Shown: piece by piece, positions 56,992 to 64,000 of the stretch
How the letters are laid out: the number at the start of each line of letters is the position of its first letter
Position numbering within the stretch: position 1 is the stretch's first letter
NCBI GenBank assembly: GCA_002332755.1
Contig: DDBO01000164.1
Span: forward strand, 49,383 to 113,382
DNA: 64,000 nucleotides
Origin: Bacteroidales bacterium UBA2030
GTDB lineage: Bacteria > Bacteroidota > Bacteroidia > Bacteroidales > TTA-H9
Direction: 5' to 3'
Program-made: the position numbers and the translations under genes
The notes under the pieces: model-generated
Told to the model about the DNA's origin: nothing
The model's database searches: none
What the model saw: only the letters and a program-made list of their open reading frames with translations

Positions 56992-58374
56992 ATGAAACAC
57001 TGGGCATTGCAGGGTAAACTTTCCTCAATAGATATTCTTTTTCTAGTAGCCTATACCCTCATTTGCATTGCCATTGGTTTGTACAGCGGACGAAAGCAAA
57101 AGTCAGAAGACTACATGATAGCCGGCAGAAATGTAGGAGTTTGGGGATTTGTGTTCTCAGTAGTAGCATCTTATATAGGTGGAGCAGCTTTAGTGGCTTA
57201 CTCGGCCTATGTATATCGATTCGGCATTTCTGCATTGGCCGTATTCGCCGGCACAGCAGCAGGCTTCCTTGTTTTTATTCCCTATGCATTAAAAATCCGA
57301 AGAATAAGCAATCAAAATCGCTTCTACACCCTTTCTGATTGGTTTTTCTTCAAATATGGTCGCCAAACGGGCCTTCTATCCTCCATTATTCTTTTTGTGG
57401 TCTATTTCGGAATGCTTGTAAACCAATTTATTGCAGGAAGTAGCATCCTGTCAATTATCAGTGGCTGGAGTTACGAAAGCTCTCTCATCATGGCAGGGCT
57501 TATCATCTCGGTATATTTATTTGCCGGAGGATTTAGCAGCGTCATCAAAACGGATATCTTTCAATATCTTGTGCTTTTTGTTATTCTGTTTATTACCGGT
57601 TGGCTCATGTTTGACCACAGTGCCATAGCTGTTGAAGAGGTCATGGACTTTTCGCGCATGGACACAGGTATGACCGTTGCATTTTTAGCGTTCGGGGTTT
57701 TCATCGTTTTTCAATCGGCTGAATATTGGCAACGTGTTTATGCCGCGCGCGATATGCATGTAGTAAAAAACGGTTTACTATGGTCAGCTATTCTCGTAAT
57801 TATCACCGGACTGGCCATTACCCTTATAGGACTGAATGCCCATCATCGCTTACCCCACATTCCCCCCGAAAATGCTTTCGCAGCCGGCATAAGTCTCATT
57901 TTTCCGGCTCATTTGCTGGGTGGGGGACTGGTTTTAATATTTGCAGCCATTATGAGCTCGGCAGATACCATCATTTTCGTGCTTGCCTCAAGTGTTGCCA
58001 GCGATTATTGGGAACGCTGGCATCAACGTCGGGGACGAAAATCTAATGTTGCCCTTGCCACACGTTGGCTTACAGTAGGGTTTACATTATTGGGGGTTCT
58101 TTTTGCCCTGATATTCAGAGACCTTGTGCAAGTTATCATTTTTATAACTGGCCTTGGATTCACCATTATTCCTTCTGCCATCGCGTCTTTCCATCTGAAG
58201 CTATCTGCACGAACAGTGGCCACAAGCTTTATATCTGGGGTAATTTATGTCATTCTATTGATACTGGCCGGGAAACTGGTTCCTGAGTATAGCATTGCTT
58301 CCATTGGGGTATCATTCCTTGTGTTAATGGGCGGATGGATTCGAGATAAAAGTAAGCCAAGATTCAGAAATTAG
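56992..58374 (+). CDS. Sodium:solute symporter family protein
   Basis: Seen: 460 residues with about 13 hydrophobic segments. The N-terminal GRKQKSEDYMIAGRNVG and a following VASYIGGAALVAYSAYVY fit the SSS family, and helix 8-type AAIMSSADTIIFVLASSV carries the Na+-site serines. Known: the family moves sugars, amino acids, acetate or nucleosides with Na+; the substrate here is unknown. The 3' end overlaps the convergent LuxE-like gene by 4 nt. Confidence 0.88.
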   Translation: MKHWALQGKLSSIDILFLVAYTLICIAIGLYSGRKQKSEDYMIAGRNVGVWGFVFSVVASYIGGAALVAYSAYVYRFGISALAVFAGTAAGFLVFIPYALKIRRISNQNRFYTLSDWFFFKYGRQTGLLSSIILFVVYFGMLVNQFIAGSSILSIISGWSYESSLIMAGLIISVYLFAGGFSSVIKTDIFQYLVLFVILFITGWLMFDHSAIAVEEVMDFSRMDTGMTVAFLAFGVFIVFQSAEYWQRVYAARDMHVVKNGLLWSAILVIITGLAITLIGLNAHHRLPHIPPENAFAAGISLIFPAHLLGGGLVLIFAAIMSSADTIIFVLASSVASDYWERWHQRRGRKSNVALATRWLTVGFTLLGVLFALIFRDLVQVIIFITGLGFTIIPSAIASFHLKLSARTVATSFISGVIYVILLILAGKLVPEYSIASIGVSFLVLMGGWIRDKSKPRFRN

Positions 58375-59351
58375 TTTACCATAAGGTTGCAACCCCTAAT
58401 ATCGGCTAAATCGTGGCGGCCTAAAACCTCAAAACTCCCATCGGGTAAAAATTTTCCAATGTCGCGTGTCGCCAAAAAACTACACGACCAATAATTGGCC
58501 AAATCGATAATATTAATGAGCCCTGAGCGTCCGGGAGGCACAAGTGCAAATGGATCTTCCGGTTCGGTAAGGAAAATCCGCATCCATGGGGGAGTGCGGA
58601 AACGCCCCTCTCCCCTACTCCAGGCCTGCGATAAAAGTTCGGTCATTCCATATTCCGAAGCTATTTGATCGACCCCAAAAGCTTCTTTCAAGATGTCATG
58701 GAGTTCCTGCCGGGTAAGCTCCCGACGCCTGCCCTTCATGCCTCCGGTTTCTACCACAACTACATCTCTGATGTCCGCTGGGCAGCACTCGGCCAAATCA
58801 AGTAAAGCAAAACTCACACCCACAACCATCACCTTACCTTGGCCCCATCGCAAGGCTTGACGAGCTTTTTCCATCACCAAACGGTATTCATTCAGATAAA
58901 ATCCGTTGTATGGACTGTTACTTTGCTCCATCAATCCTTTCATCATATAAACCAAGGAGCTGTTTTGCCTTTCTAGATAAGAAGGCAATAAGGCCAGAAA
59001 AGTCCATTCTGACGGATCACCCCAAAATAAACGAAAGCCCTCGATAAATGAAGCCTTATACAAATTCGCATCCCATACCCAATGTCTCGACGTTTCCATG
59101 CCAGTGGTGCCGCTACTTTCAAAAACAAGTAACGGCTCTTGGTTTGTACTTAACACCTTTTGTTTTTTAAATATTTCAACAGGCATGCAAGGAATAGCAT
59201 AAGGCTCCGACACCGAAAGACGGCTGGCCGAAAGTGCCTCCAGAAACCGCTTGTAAACCGGGTTTTGTTTCTTTTGAAAATAAAAAACTTTCAGCGCAGC
59301 TTCTCTGAAATGCCGCTCATCTTGTATGCCAAAAATATCGGATGGGTTCAT
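58371..59351 (-). CDS. LuxE-like acyl-protein synthetase family protein
   Basis: Seen: 326 residues. An adenylate-forming-enzyme pattern: ESSGTTGMETSRH near residue 78 (the Ser/Thr/Gly-rich nucleotide loop), ETGGMKGRRREL near residue 205, EYGMTELLSQAW near residue 236 and a C-terminal RDIGKFLPDG / GRHDLADIRGC segment. Known: LuxE activates fatty acids for the Lux reductase; non-luminous Bacteroidota carry LuxE-like genes of unknown role. No luxC or luxD is nearby, so a bioluminescence role is not implied. It is downstream of fbp on the same strand (23-nt gap), suggesting one operon. Confidence 0.82.
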   Translation of the reverse strand: MNPSDIFGIQDERHFREAALKVFYFQKKQNPVYKRFLEALSASRLSVSEPYAIPCMPVEIFKKQKVLSTNQEPLLVFESSGTTGMETSRHWVWDANLYKASFIEGFRLFWGDPSEWTFLALLPSYLERQNSSLVYMMKGLMEQSNSPYNGFYLNEYRLVMEKARQALRWGQGKVMVVGVSFALLDLAECCPADIRDVVVVETGGMKGRRRELTRQELHDILKEAFGVDQIASEYGMTELLSQAWSRGEGRFRTPPWMRIFLTEPEDPFALVPPGRSGLINIIDLANYWSCSFLATRDIGKFLPDGSFEVLGRHDLADIRGCNLMVN

Positions 59352-59374
59352 GCTGCAAAGTTAGTACCCCAATG

Positions 59375-61375
59375 TCAACGTGGGTTTACAGGAGCCAATC
59401 GTTCACGAATGAGTCCTTTGCGGAAAGCAAAGACCAGCAATTCCAGGTCCTTGATTTGCTTTCGAAGTTCCTCGCCCAAGTCGGTATCGGCTACACGAAT
59501 TCGTTCGGGATGATTCTCCACAACAATACGATTAGAAATAATATCGTGATCTTCGGTAATAGCTTTATGCACCGACTCAAATTGCTTATGCTCTACCAGG
59601 GTAAGTGAATAGGAATTGTAAATGAGGGTATAGCCTGCCAGACCCGTCTCCTTGCGGTAGGGCACCGACATACCCCCATCAATCACGAATACTTTTCCAT
59701 TGGCCTTTACCGGACTTTCCCCTTTGATGGCTTTAACTGGAGTATGACCATTTACGATATGGGCGGTATTGGGGTCGAGTCCAAATTCTTCAAGTATTTT
59801 ACGAGCAGCGGTTTCAGTGTCGCGGAACTTATAATATGGGTTAGGTGGCTCTTTGTGTGCTTCCTTATCTTCAATGAAATACCTTTCGAAAGTAGCCATA
59901 CGGGTTTTGCCAAAAAGGGGAGAATGCTCTCCACACCATAAATACCACAAAATATCTAGGTCATAATCGTTGCTTTCGCGTGAATTGCGGTTAAGATAAG
60001 CCCTGCGGGCCACGCGTTCAAATTGGTCCAATAAAGCTTTTCCTCGGTAAGGCTGTCCATCGATCGTAAAAGAACTAAACTCTCCCTTCTCATCCATAGG
60101 AATACACCCATGAAACATCAAGTTGCCATTGAACTTGCGATACATCCCTCCACGTGTGTAAAGGAAAGTGATGTGTCTTTGAAGTTTTTCGCTATTTAAA
60201 AATGAAGATTTAAGCCGGCTCATCACCTCTGCTTCCTCCACTGTCAGTTCAAAAGGATTTTTGGGGTCGATAGTGGGGAAGTGTTTATCGTTGAGGGAAA
60301 AAACCTTTCCGTCGATTTCAATGGTTCCTTGGCTAAAGTTTATTTTATCAAGCAAAGTACGATGGTCCATTTGGAATTGGGGATTCCGAAGAATAGCTTG
60401 CGCCTCGAGTTTAAATTGAATGATAGATATAGCCTTGTGCATCTGACTAATAAAACGTGTATTCCACAAATTGCGCTGGTCTTCTTTCACCGTGCGAGGA
60501 ATAAAGGGAGTACATGGGTCGTCAGAATAATGCTTTAAGGCAAAGGTGGCTAAAGGCATCAAATTGATGCCATAGGCATCTTCGATCGTATCCAAATTCT
60601 CATACCTTGCTGAAATGCGAAGCACCGTAGCTATAAGCAGTTTACTGCCAGCGGCAGCACCCATCCATACAATATCGTGATTGCCCCATTGAATATCTAC
60701 AGAATGATGATTGATAAGGGTTTCCATCACTTTGTCGGCTGCCGGACCTCTATCGAATATGTCGCCAATAATATGTAAACGGTCGATGAGCATACGTTGG
60801 ATAAACCTGCATATAGCTATGATGAAAGCCTTTGCCCTGTCGATACGAATAATACTTTGAATAATACTGTTGAAATATTCCTGCCTTCCGGCTGCACTTT
60901 CGTTGAGCAATTCTTCAATTATGTAGGCAAAATCGGGAGGGAGAGCTTTGCGAACCTTGGAGCGGGTATATTTGGAAGCGGCCGAGCGTGCTACCTCTAC
61001 CAGCCGCTGAAGGGCAATAACATAAAACTCTTCGGGATCTGGTTCATTTTTCAATAAAAGATCAAGTTTCTGCTCAGGATAATAGATAAGCGTGGCGAGT
61101 CGCCGTTTCTCGGATTCGCGAATACGATTTCCAAACACCTCATCTATACGCCTGCGTACCACCCCCGAGGCATTTCTCAAAAAATGACTGAAGGTGTCGT
61201 ATTCTCCATGAATGTCGGTGAGAAAATGCTCTGTGCCCTTGGGGAGATTGAGTATGGCTTCCAGATTAATAATTTCGCTCGATGCAGCTTGGATATTTGG
61301 AAACTTCTCGCTCAGAAGCTGCAAATACCTCAGATTGTCTTCAGCCTGTTGCAAGGTAAAACTATCAGGGGTCAT
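59375..61375 (-). CDS. fbp: Fructose-1,6-bisphosphatase, class III
   Basis: Gluconeogenic hydrolysis of fructose-1,6-bisphosphate. Seen: 666 residues, typical of the class III (Bacillus Fbp) family and unlike the about 330-residue class I enzyme. Calcineurin-like metallophosphatase motifs are intact: FLTDIHGEYDTF near residue 50, GDIFDRGP near residue 200, WGNHDIVWMGA near residue 232, and GHTPVKAIKGESP near residue 545. Known: class III enzymes occur in Firmicutes and Bacteroidota. It opposes the PPi-phosphofructokinase in this window. The LuxE-like gene follows 23 nt downstream. Confidence 0.95.
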   Translation of the reverse strand: MTPDSFTLQQAEDNLRYLQLLSEKFPNIQAASSEIINLEAILNLPKGTEHFLTDIHGEYDTFSHFLRNASGVVRRRIDEVFGNRIRESEKRRLATLIYYPEQKLDLLLKNEPDPEEFYVIALQRLVEVARSAASKYTRSKVRKALPPDFAYIIEELLNESAAGRQEYFNSIIQSIIRIDRAKAFIIAICRFIQRMLIDRLHIIGDIFDRGPAADKVMETLINHHSVDIQWGNHDIVWMGAAAGSKLLIATVLRISARYENLDTIEDAYGINLMPLATFALKHYSDDPCTPFIPRTVKEDQRNLWNTRFISQMHKAISIIQFKLEAQAILRNPQFQMDHRTLLDKINFSQGTIEIDGKVFSLNDKHFPTIDPKNPFELTVEEAEVMSRLKSSFLNSEKLQRHITFLYTRGGMYRKFNGNLMFHGCIPMDEKGEFSSFTIDGQPYRGKALLDQFERVARRAYLNRNSRESNDYDLDILWYLWCGEHSPLFGKTRMATFERYFIEDKEAHKEPPNPYYKFRDTETAARKILEEFGLDPNTAHIVNGHTPVKAIKGESPVKANGKVFVIDGGMSVPYRKETGLAGYTLIYNSYSLTLVEHKQFESVHKAITEDHDIISNRIVVENHPERIRVADTDLGEELRKQIKDLELLVFAFRKGLIRERLAPVNPR

Positions 61376-61519
61376 ATACGGTATTTTTTATTTTAACAAA
61401 TTTATATGAAAACATGCGAACGACACACAGACGATTAAAAATCTACTCCGTGTCCGAAACTTCTTTACCTGCTCGTAGCACCATCTAATTTTAGCGCATA
61501 ATTAATTATAATTTGGGTT

Positions 61520-62095
61520 ATGAAAAGGATATTTGGTCTGGACCAGTGCAAAAATATATTTTTATAGATTCAATTAATGGCATGGGTCATCCGGTAGTGA
61601 AAGAATATTCCACTTTTTGACATCATTATGTACTTCTCCTGGTGAGTATTAGAAAAGGGAAGCTAAAGAGGATTGAGACATGGAGAATACGGAAATGTAC
61701 TGGATACCTGTTTGGAACATTTGGGAAAAGATGGGCATTCACCTTTCACTGGTTAATCCCCATCTGATAAAGCAGATTCCAGGAAAGAAAAGCGATGTAA
61801 AAGTCGTCCAAGGGATAGCTACCGTGTTAAATAAGGAGTTATTACGAAGTATTTTAGTTCCTTGCGAGCAAATACGAGAGTTGCAAAGCTATAAGTCAAA
61901 TTGCAGCAACGGGAAGAAATCTGTACTACATACTATGGAACGAACCTTAGAGGTGAGGGATTCGAATCACCAGCCTTGTGAGCAACCTATCAGGGAAGAG
62001 TATGATGAAGGACATCCATGCACTCATAGGCTGAACCAATCGCGCAGTTCCCCAAAGGCGGGTTAAGTTAGGTAGGATTAAAGGGAGAAATTTAG
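61520..62095 (+). pseudogene. Decayed IS110-family transposase in three frames
   Basis: Seen: three fragments in collinear order but different frames. (1) From 61520, KRIFGLDQCKN resembles the IS110 N-terminus, then stops. (2) 61680-61955, MENTEMYWIPVWNIWEKMG and NPHLIKQIPGKKSDVK match the DEDD-domain core. (3) From about 61960 in another frame, RITSLVSNLSGKSMMK continues the middle of the transposase, then ends. At least two frameshifts and in-frame stops make it inactive. No IS ends are recognised. Known: IS110 elements encode a DEDD transposase and lack terminal inverted repeats. It borders the cassette-like region. Confidence 0.75.
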
Positions 62096-62251
62096 TTAAT
62101 AATTTACCGTTGTCTTTTCTCGCGGTTGAAAAAATGACTCTTTGGGTTTCTGGAATTTTTGCTCTTGTGTAAGAAGATGCCCTTTCGCGTGGGCTGTTTT
62201 TACGTCTGTATGTTCGTATCTTTTTACGCTATCGGCTATTCGCTGGGGTTG

Positions 62252-62382
62252 GGCTAACGGTATTGCCGCTTGCCGCAGCTGGCGATTTAGAAGTATTAAA
62301 CTATCAACCTGCACTAAATTTGATAGAAATACAAAGCTTGATTTAACTGCTGAATTGCCAGTTTGGGGAGCTGCTGTTATGC
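62252..62382 (-). repeat. Imperfect inverted repeat A, attC-like, after the HEPN-like gene
   Basis: A 131-nt site, bounded on the minus strand by GCATAAC (left) and GTTAGCC (right). The two arms align over about 35 nt with scattered mismatches and small bulges (shared blocks such as GCxGCT, CTGGC, ATT, AG). It begins 10 nt past the stop of the gene at 62392. Size, arm asymmetry and AAC...GTT boundaries resemble integron attC sites. This is a by-eye alignment. Confidence 0.6.
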
Positions 62383-62391
62383 ATAAACCCA

Positions 62392-62928
62392 TTATTCTAT
62401 TTTGTTAATATTGTTTGTCATAAATATGGCAATCATACTTATCAGTGAACAAAATTCTGAAATTTCAAAATAGTTCACAGATATTTTAAAATTTTTGTCT
62501 CTGAAAATAATAGCTCCATTATTCAAAGTCCAGTCAAAATGTGCAATTGAATTCCTAATTTTGTTTAGTTTCAAATCAGTTTTTTTCTGAAATATATGGT
62601 AAAGATTTGGTGAAGTAGTTGGGTCTGTTTGAATGTCTTTAATAAACTCAAAGAACACTTGAATTTGAACAAGTTCATTATAGAAAATAGCATCTCTGAA
62701 AGAATGAATTTTGTCAGAATTGGATTTATAATAAGGTGCAACAAACTGTTTCAATCCTTCTAGTTCTTTAAATATTTGTCCAAACCGAGTAAGTTTTGTT
62801 TTAAGTTGATCATTTTTTTGAGTTTCACTATAAAGCATAGAAGGATCAATAATAGTCATGTCAATTCCTAAAGGCTTTTTTGCTGCAAGCAGTTGAAATT
62901 TTTGTAAAAGTTTTTCTGTATCACTCAT
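62392..62928 (-). CDS. HEPN-like small protein in a cassette-like unit
   Basis: No established family assigned with certainty. Seen: 178 residues, helical and A+T-rich. Near the C-terminus it carries an R-x4-H motif (Arg125, His130) in KIRNSIAHFDW. Known: R-x4-6-H is the catalytic signature of HEPN domains, many of which are RNases in toxin-antitoxin or defence systems. The spacing and context fit, but only one short motif supports it. It lies immediately before an attC-like repeat, and the gene upstream on the same strand encodes a minimal nucleotidyltransferase, a frequent HEPN partner; an attC-like site separates the two. Confidence 0.6.
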   Translation of the reverse strand: MSDTEKLLQKFQLLAAKKPLGIDMTIIDPSMLYSETQKNDQLKTKLTRFGQIFKELEGLKQFVAPYYKSNSDKIHSFRDAIFYNELVQIQVFFEFIKDIQTDPTTSPNLYHIFQKKTDLKLNKIRNSIAHFDWTLNNGAIIFRDKNFKISVNYFEISEFCSLISMIAIFMTNNINKIE

Positions 62929-62968
62929 ATACTTTAATTTTTTGATATTCGTTCATTTCTTTGGGTTA

Positions 62969-63034
62969 GCATAACGTTTCGGTGGTTTGGGATGTTGGGG
63001 GGTTAGGCACATACTGCGTCATCCCATGTTATAA
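62969..63034 (-). repeat. Short inverted repeat B, possible attC-like site
   Basis: A 66-nt site. TGGGATG and CATCCCA make a 7-bp stem, flanked by outer ATAAC/GTTAT boxes. The minus-strand distal box GTTATGC equals the complement of the box ending site A. The arms differ by a 12-nt asymmetric loop, so this is weaker than sites A and C. Confidence 0.4.
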
Positions 63035-63098
63035 TAATTGTAAATATTATAAATAGTTCCATAACCATATCTGCGTCAATGCATTTAACCTCATGTTG
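63010..63098 (-). repeat. Imperfect direct repeat pair near site B
   Basis: Two related copies, 63010-63033 and 63066-63098. On the minus strand both read AACATG(G/A)G ... TGACGCAG ... ATG; the second has about 10 extra nt. They could be remnants of two attC-like arms or of a partial duplication. Confidence 0.45.
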
Positions 63099-63165
63099 TG
63101 TGTAGTCTTTTATTTTTCTTGTTTTGAATTAATTTCTTCTTTCGTACAGCCAAGTTTTAATTTCG

Positions 63166-63465
63166 CTATCCATAAACTAGTTGCTTTGATGAGTCAATGG
63201 ATTGTTTTAAATATGGATTTTTGATTGTTTTTTCTTCCAATAAATCCACATCACGTTTAAATAGCTTTTCTAGTGATTCTTTTAAGTCAAAGTAGCTGTC
63301 AGCGTATTCATAAAGGTCTACGTCTTGAAAGTCTACAACTAGGTCAATATCGCTATCCTTTTTGAATTTATCAGTCAATACAGAACCAAATACAAATAGC
63401 CTTCTAACTTTGTGCTTTGAACACAAGTCTCGAATTTTATCAATATTTCTTTCTATCAGATCCAT
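63166..63465 (-). CDS. Minimal nucleotidyltransferase (MNT) family protein
   Basis: Seen: 99 residues. The polymerase-beta-like active site is intact: GS at 27-28, then Asp39 and Asp41 in SDIDL, and a third acidic residue around Asp72/Asp74 in KRDVDLL. Known: MNT proteins are the antitoxin of HEPN/MNT modules, where they AMPylate and block the HEPN toxin; free-standing copies also occur in gene cassettes and mobile DNA. It lies upstream of the HEPN-like gene on the same strand, separated by about 237 nt that contain repeat B. Confidence 0.88.
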   Translation of the reverse strand: MDLIERNIDKIRDLCSKHKVRRLFVFGSVLTDKFKKDSDIDLVVDFQDVDLYEYADSYFDLKESLEKLFKRDVDLLEEKTIKNPYLKQSIDSSKQLVYG

Positions 63466-63517
63466 AGAACAAAGATAATAAATTTAGAAGATGTCACCAA
63501 ATCGTGCAATAGGTCAC

Positions 63518-63646
63518 ACTTAACGGTTATAGCTATGAAGCGTGGCGGTTTTGGAATACAAATCTTTCAAGGTACACTAATGTATATTTGAAAAAATATT
63601 TCAAATTACTACCAACCCCGCCATGCTTTATGAGCTTTTGTTAGGG
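63518..63646 (-). repeat. Imperfect inverted repeat C, attC-like, overlapping the 3' end of a small gene
   Basis: A 129-nt site. On the minus strand it starts CCCTAAC and ends GTTAAGT (the latter fits GTTRRRY). Arms align over about 38 nt with shared blocks TAAC, AGCT, AAGC, TGGCGG and TTGG and a few unpaired bases. The stop codon of the adjacent membrane-protein gene (63628-63630) lies inside its first arm, as is common for cassette genes. It is the best-formed of the three sites. Confidence 0.65.
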
Positions 63647-64000
63647 CTTTTTATTAGTCTTCTTAGGTTAAATACTCTCATTAGCATATAAAATCCTAAA
63701 ACTATAATACTAAATATCAATATTTGATTAAATAACCTGGACTTATTAGATAATGTTCTCTCCTCAACAATTTGCCATGGACTTAAGAAACTAAGCTCAG
63801 AGTTATTTATTTGACCTATACCATGGTAAATAATGCTGTCATTCCTTAAAACAGCAATATTTGTTTCTTCTTTATCTACATATTTAACAATAATATCATT
63901 TTTGTTTATCGCCATAGCTACTACATTTTTTATAATATCATCAAAATCATTATTATTCTTAATTGAGATAGAATAAGAAGAAAAATAATCTATCTTGTGT
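63628..64000 (-). CDS. Small membrane protein, N-terminus outside window
   Basis: No family recognised. Seen: the frame is open to the right edge, so the Met at 63915 is probably internal; at least 123 residues are present. The visible part is a soluble mixed alpha/beta stretch, then one C-terminal membrane segment (LFNQILIFSIIVLGFYMLM) and a basic tail. Its stop lies inside attC-like repeat C. A+T-rich composition matches the other genes in this end region. Confidence 0.6.
   Translation of the reverse strand, partial: HKIDYFSSYSISIKNNNDFDDIIKNVVAMAINKNDIIVKYVDKEETNIAVLRNDSIIYHGIGQINNSELSFLSPWQIVEERTLSNKSRLFNQILIFSIIVLGFYMLMRVFNLRRLIKSPNKSS

Noticed and set aside
61680..62066. 128-codon frame as an intact gene
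   Set aside because: Only its first part matches the IS110 core; the rest is out of frame with the transposase.
62142..62408. 88-codon plus-strand frame in the cassette region
   Set aside because: It lies within inverted repeat A and runs against the gene direction; it is a product of the repeat composition.

Overview
The window is chromosomal DNA from a member of the Bacteroidota, probably close to the Bacteroidales. The evidence is consistent. Type IX secretion and gliding genes are present (porX, gldF, a gldH-like lipoprotein, and secreted proteins with C-terminal sorting domains). There is a Bacteroides-type RprXY two-component system, BACON, CUB and PKD surface modules, a PPi-type phosphofructokinase and a class III fructose bisphosphatase. 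Promoters follow the Bacteroidota pattern TTTG - about 19-20 nt - TAnnTTTG, and Shine-Dalgarno sequences are largely absent. Species cannot be named from the sequence alone.

Layout. 1-1163: 3' part of porX. 1420-5784: a large secreted PKD/CUB/five-BACON protein broken by one in-frame TAG. 6128-11307: a C4/PEP metabolic block (malic enzyme-PTA fusion, PEP carboxykinase, malate dehydrogenase). 11392-14982 (minus): uracil-type permease, geranylgeranylglyceryl-phosphate synthase family protein, CinA. 15146-21998 (plus): gldF without gldG, dCMP deaminase, PPi-PFK, an RND exporter, rfbA and a polyprenyl synthase. 21984-23231 (minus): an ABC-F protein that looks like an internal-deletion chimera, and tRNA-Arg. 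23390-27887: two adjacent hybrid histidine kinases. 27907-32959: LysE exporter, EEP-family phosphatase/nuclease, gldH-like lipoprotein, mreD, cysND. 33050-36385 (minus): capsule-type wza/wzc pair; the tyrosine kinase ends in 15 Tyr-Gly repeats. 36588-42440: inorganic pyrophosphatase, PIN-PhoH ATPase, a large sortilin/VPS10-like repeat protein, two tRNAs. 42540-47408 (minus): a 1622-residue gingipain-family (C25) peptidase with a T9SS sorting tail. 47472-53773: class I isoprenoid-synthase-like protein, SAM hydroxide adenosyltransferase, phoH, purC, rprYX. 53912-61375: envelope/secreted proteins, a Na+/solute symporter, a LuxE-like acyl-protein synthetase, fructose bisphosphatase.

The last 2.6 kb (61.4-64.0 kb) differ from the rest: A+T-rich, with a decayed IS110 transposase in three frames, then three small minus-strand genes (HEPN-like, minimal nucleotidyltransferase, membrane protein). 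Each is followed at its 3' end by an imperfect inverted repeat bounded by AAC...GTT boxes. One gene, one repeat, all in the same direction is the layout of an integron gene-cassette array. No integrase is in the window; the gene direction would place it beyond the right edge. This is the most notable structure here, but the attC assignment rests on reading by eye.

Functional links (inference). MaeB, PckA, Mdh, PPi-PFK, FBPase and pyrophosphatase make a flexible, pyrophosphate-linked glycolysis/gluconeogenesis and C4-acid node. PorX, GldF, GldH and the two sorting-tail proteins show a T9SS-dependent surface-protein lifestyle. The GGGP synthase, polyprenyl synthase and class I isoprenoid-like protein suggest isoprenoid or unusual lipid chemistry.
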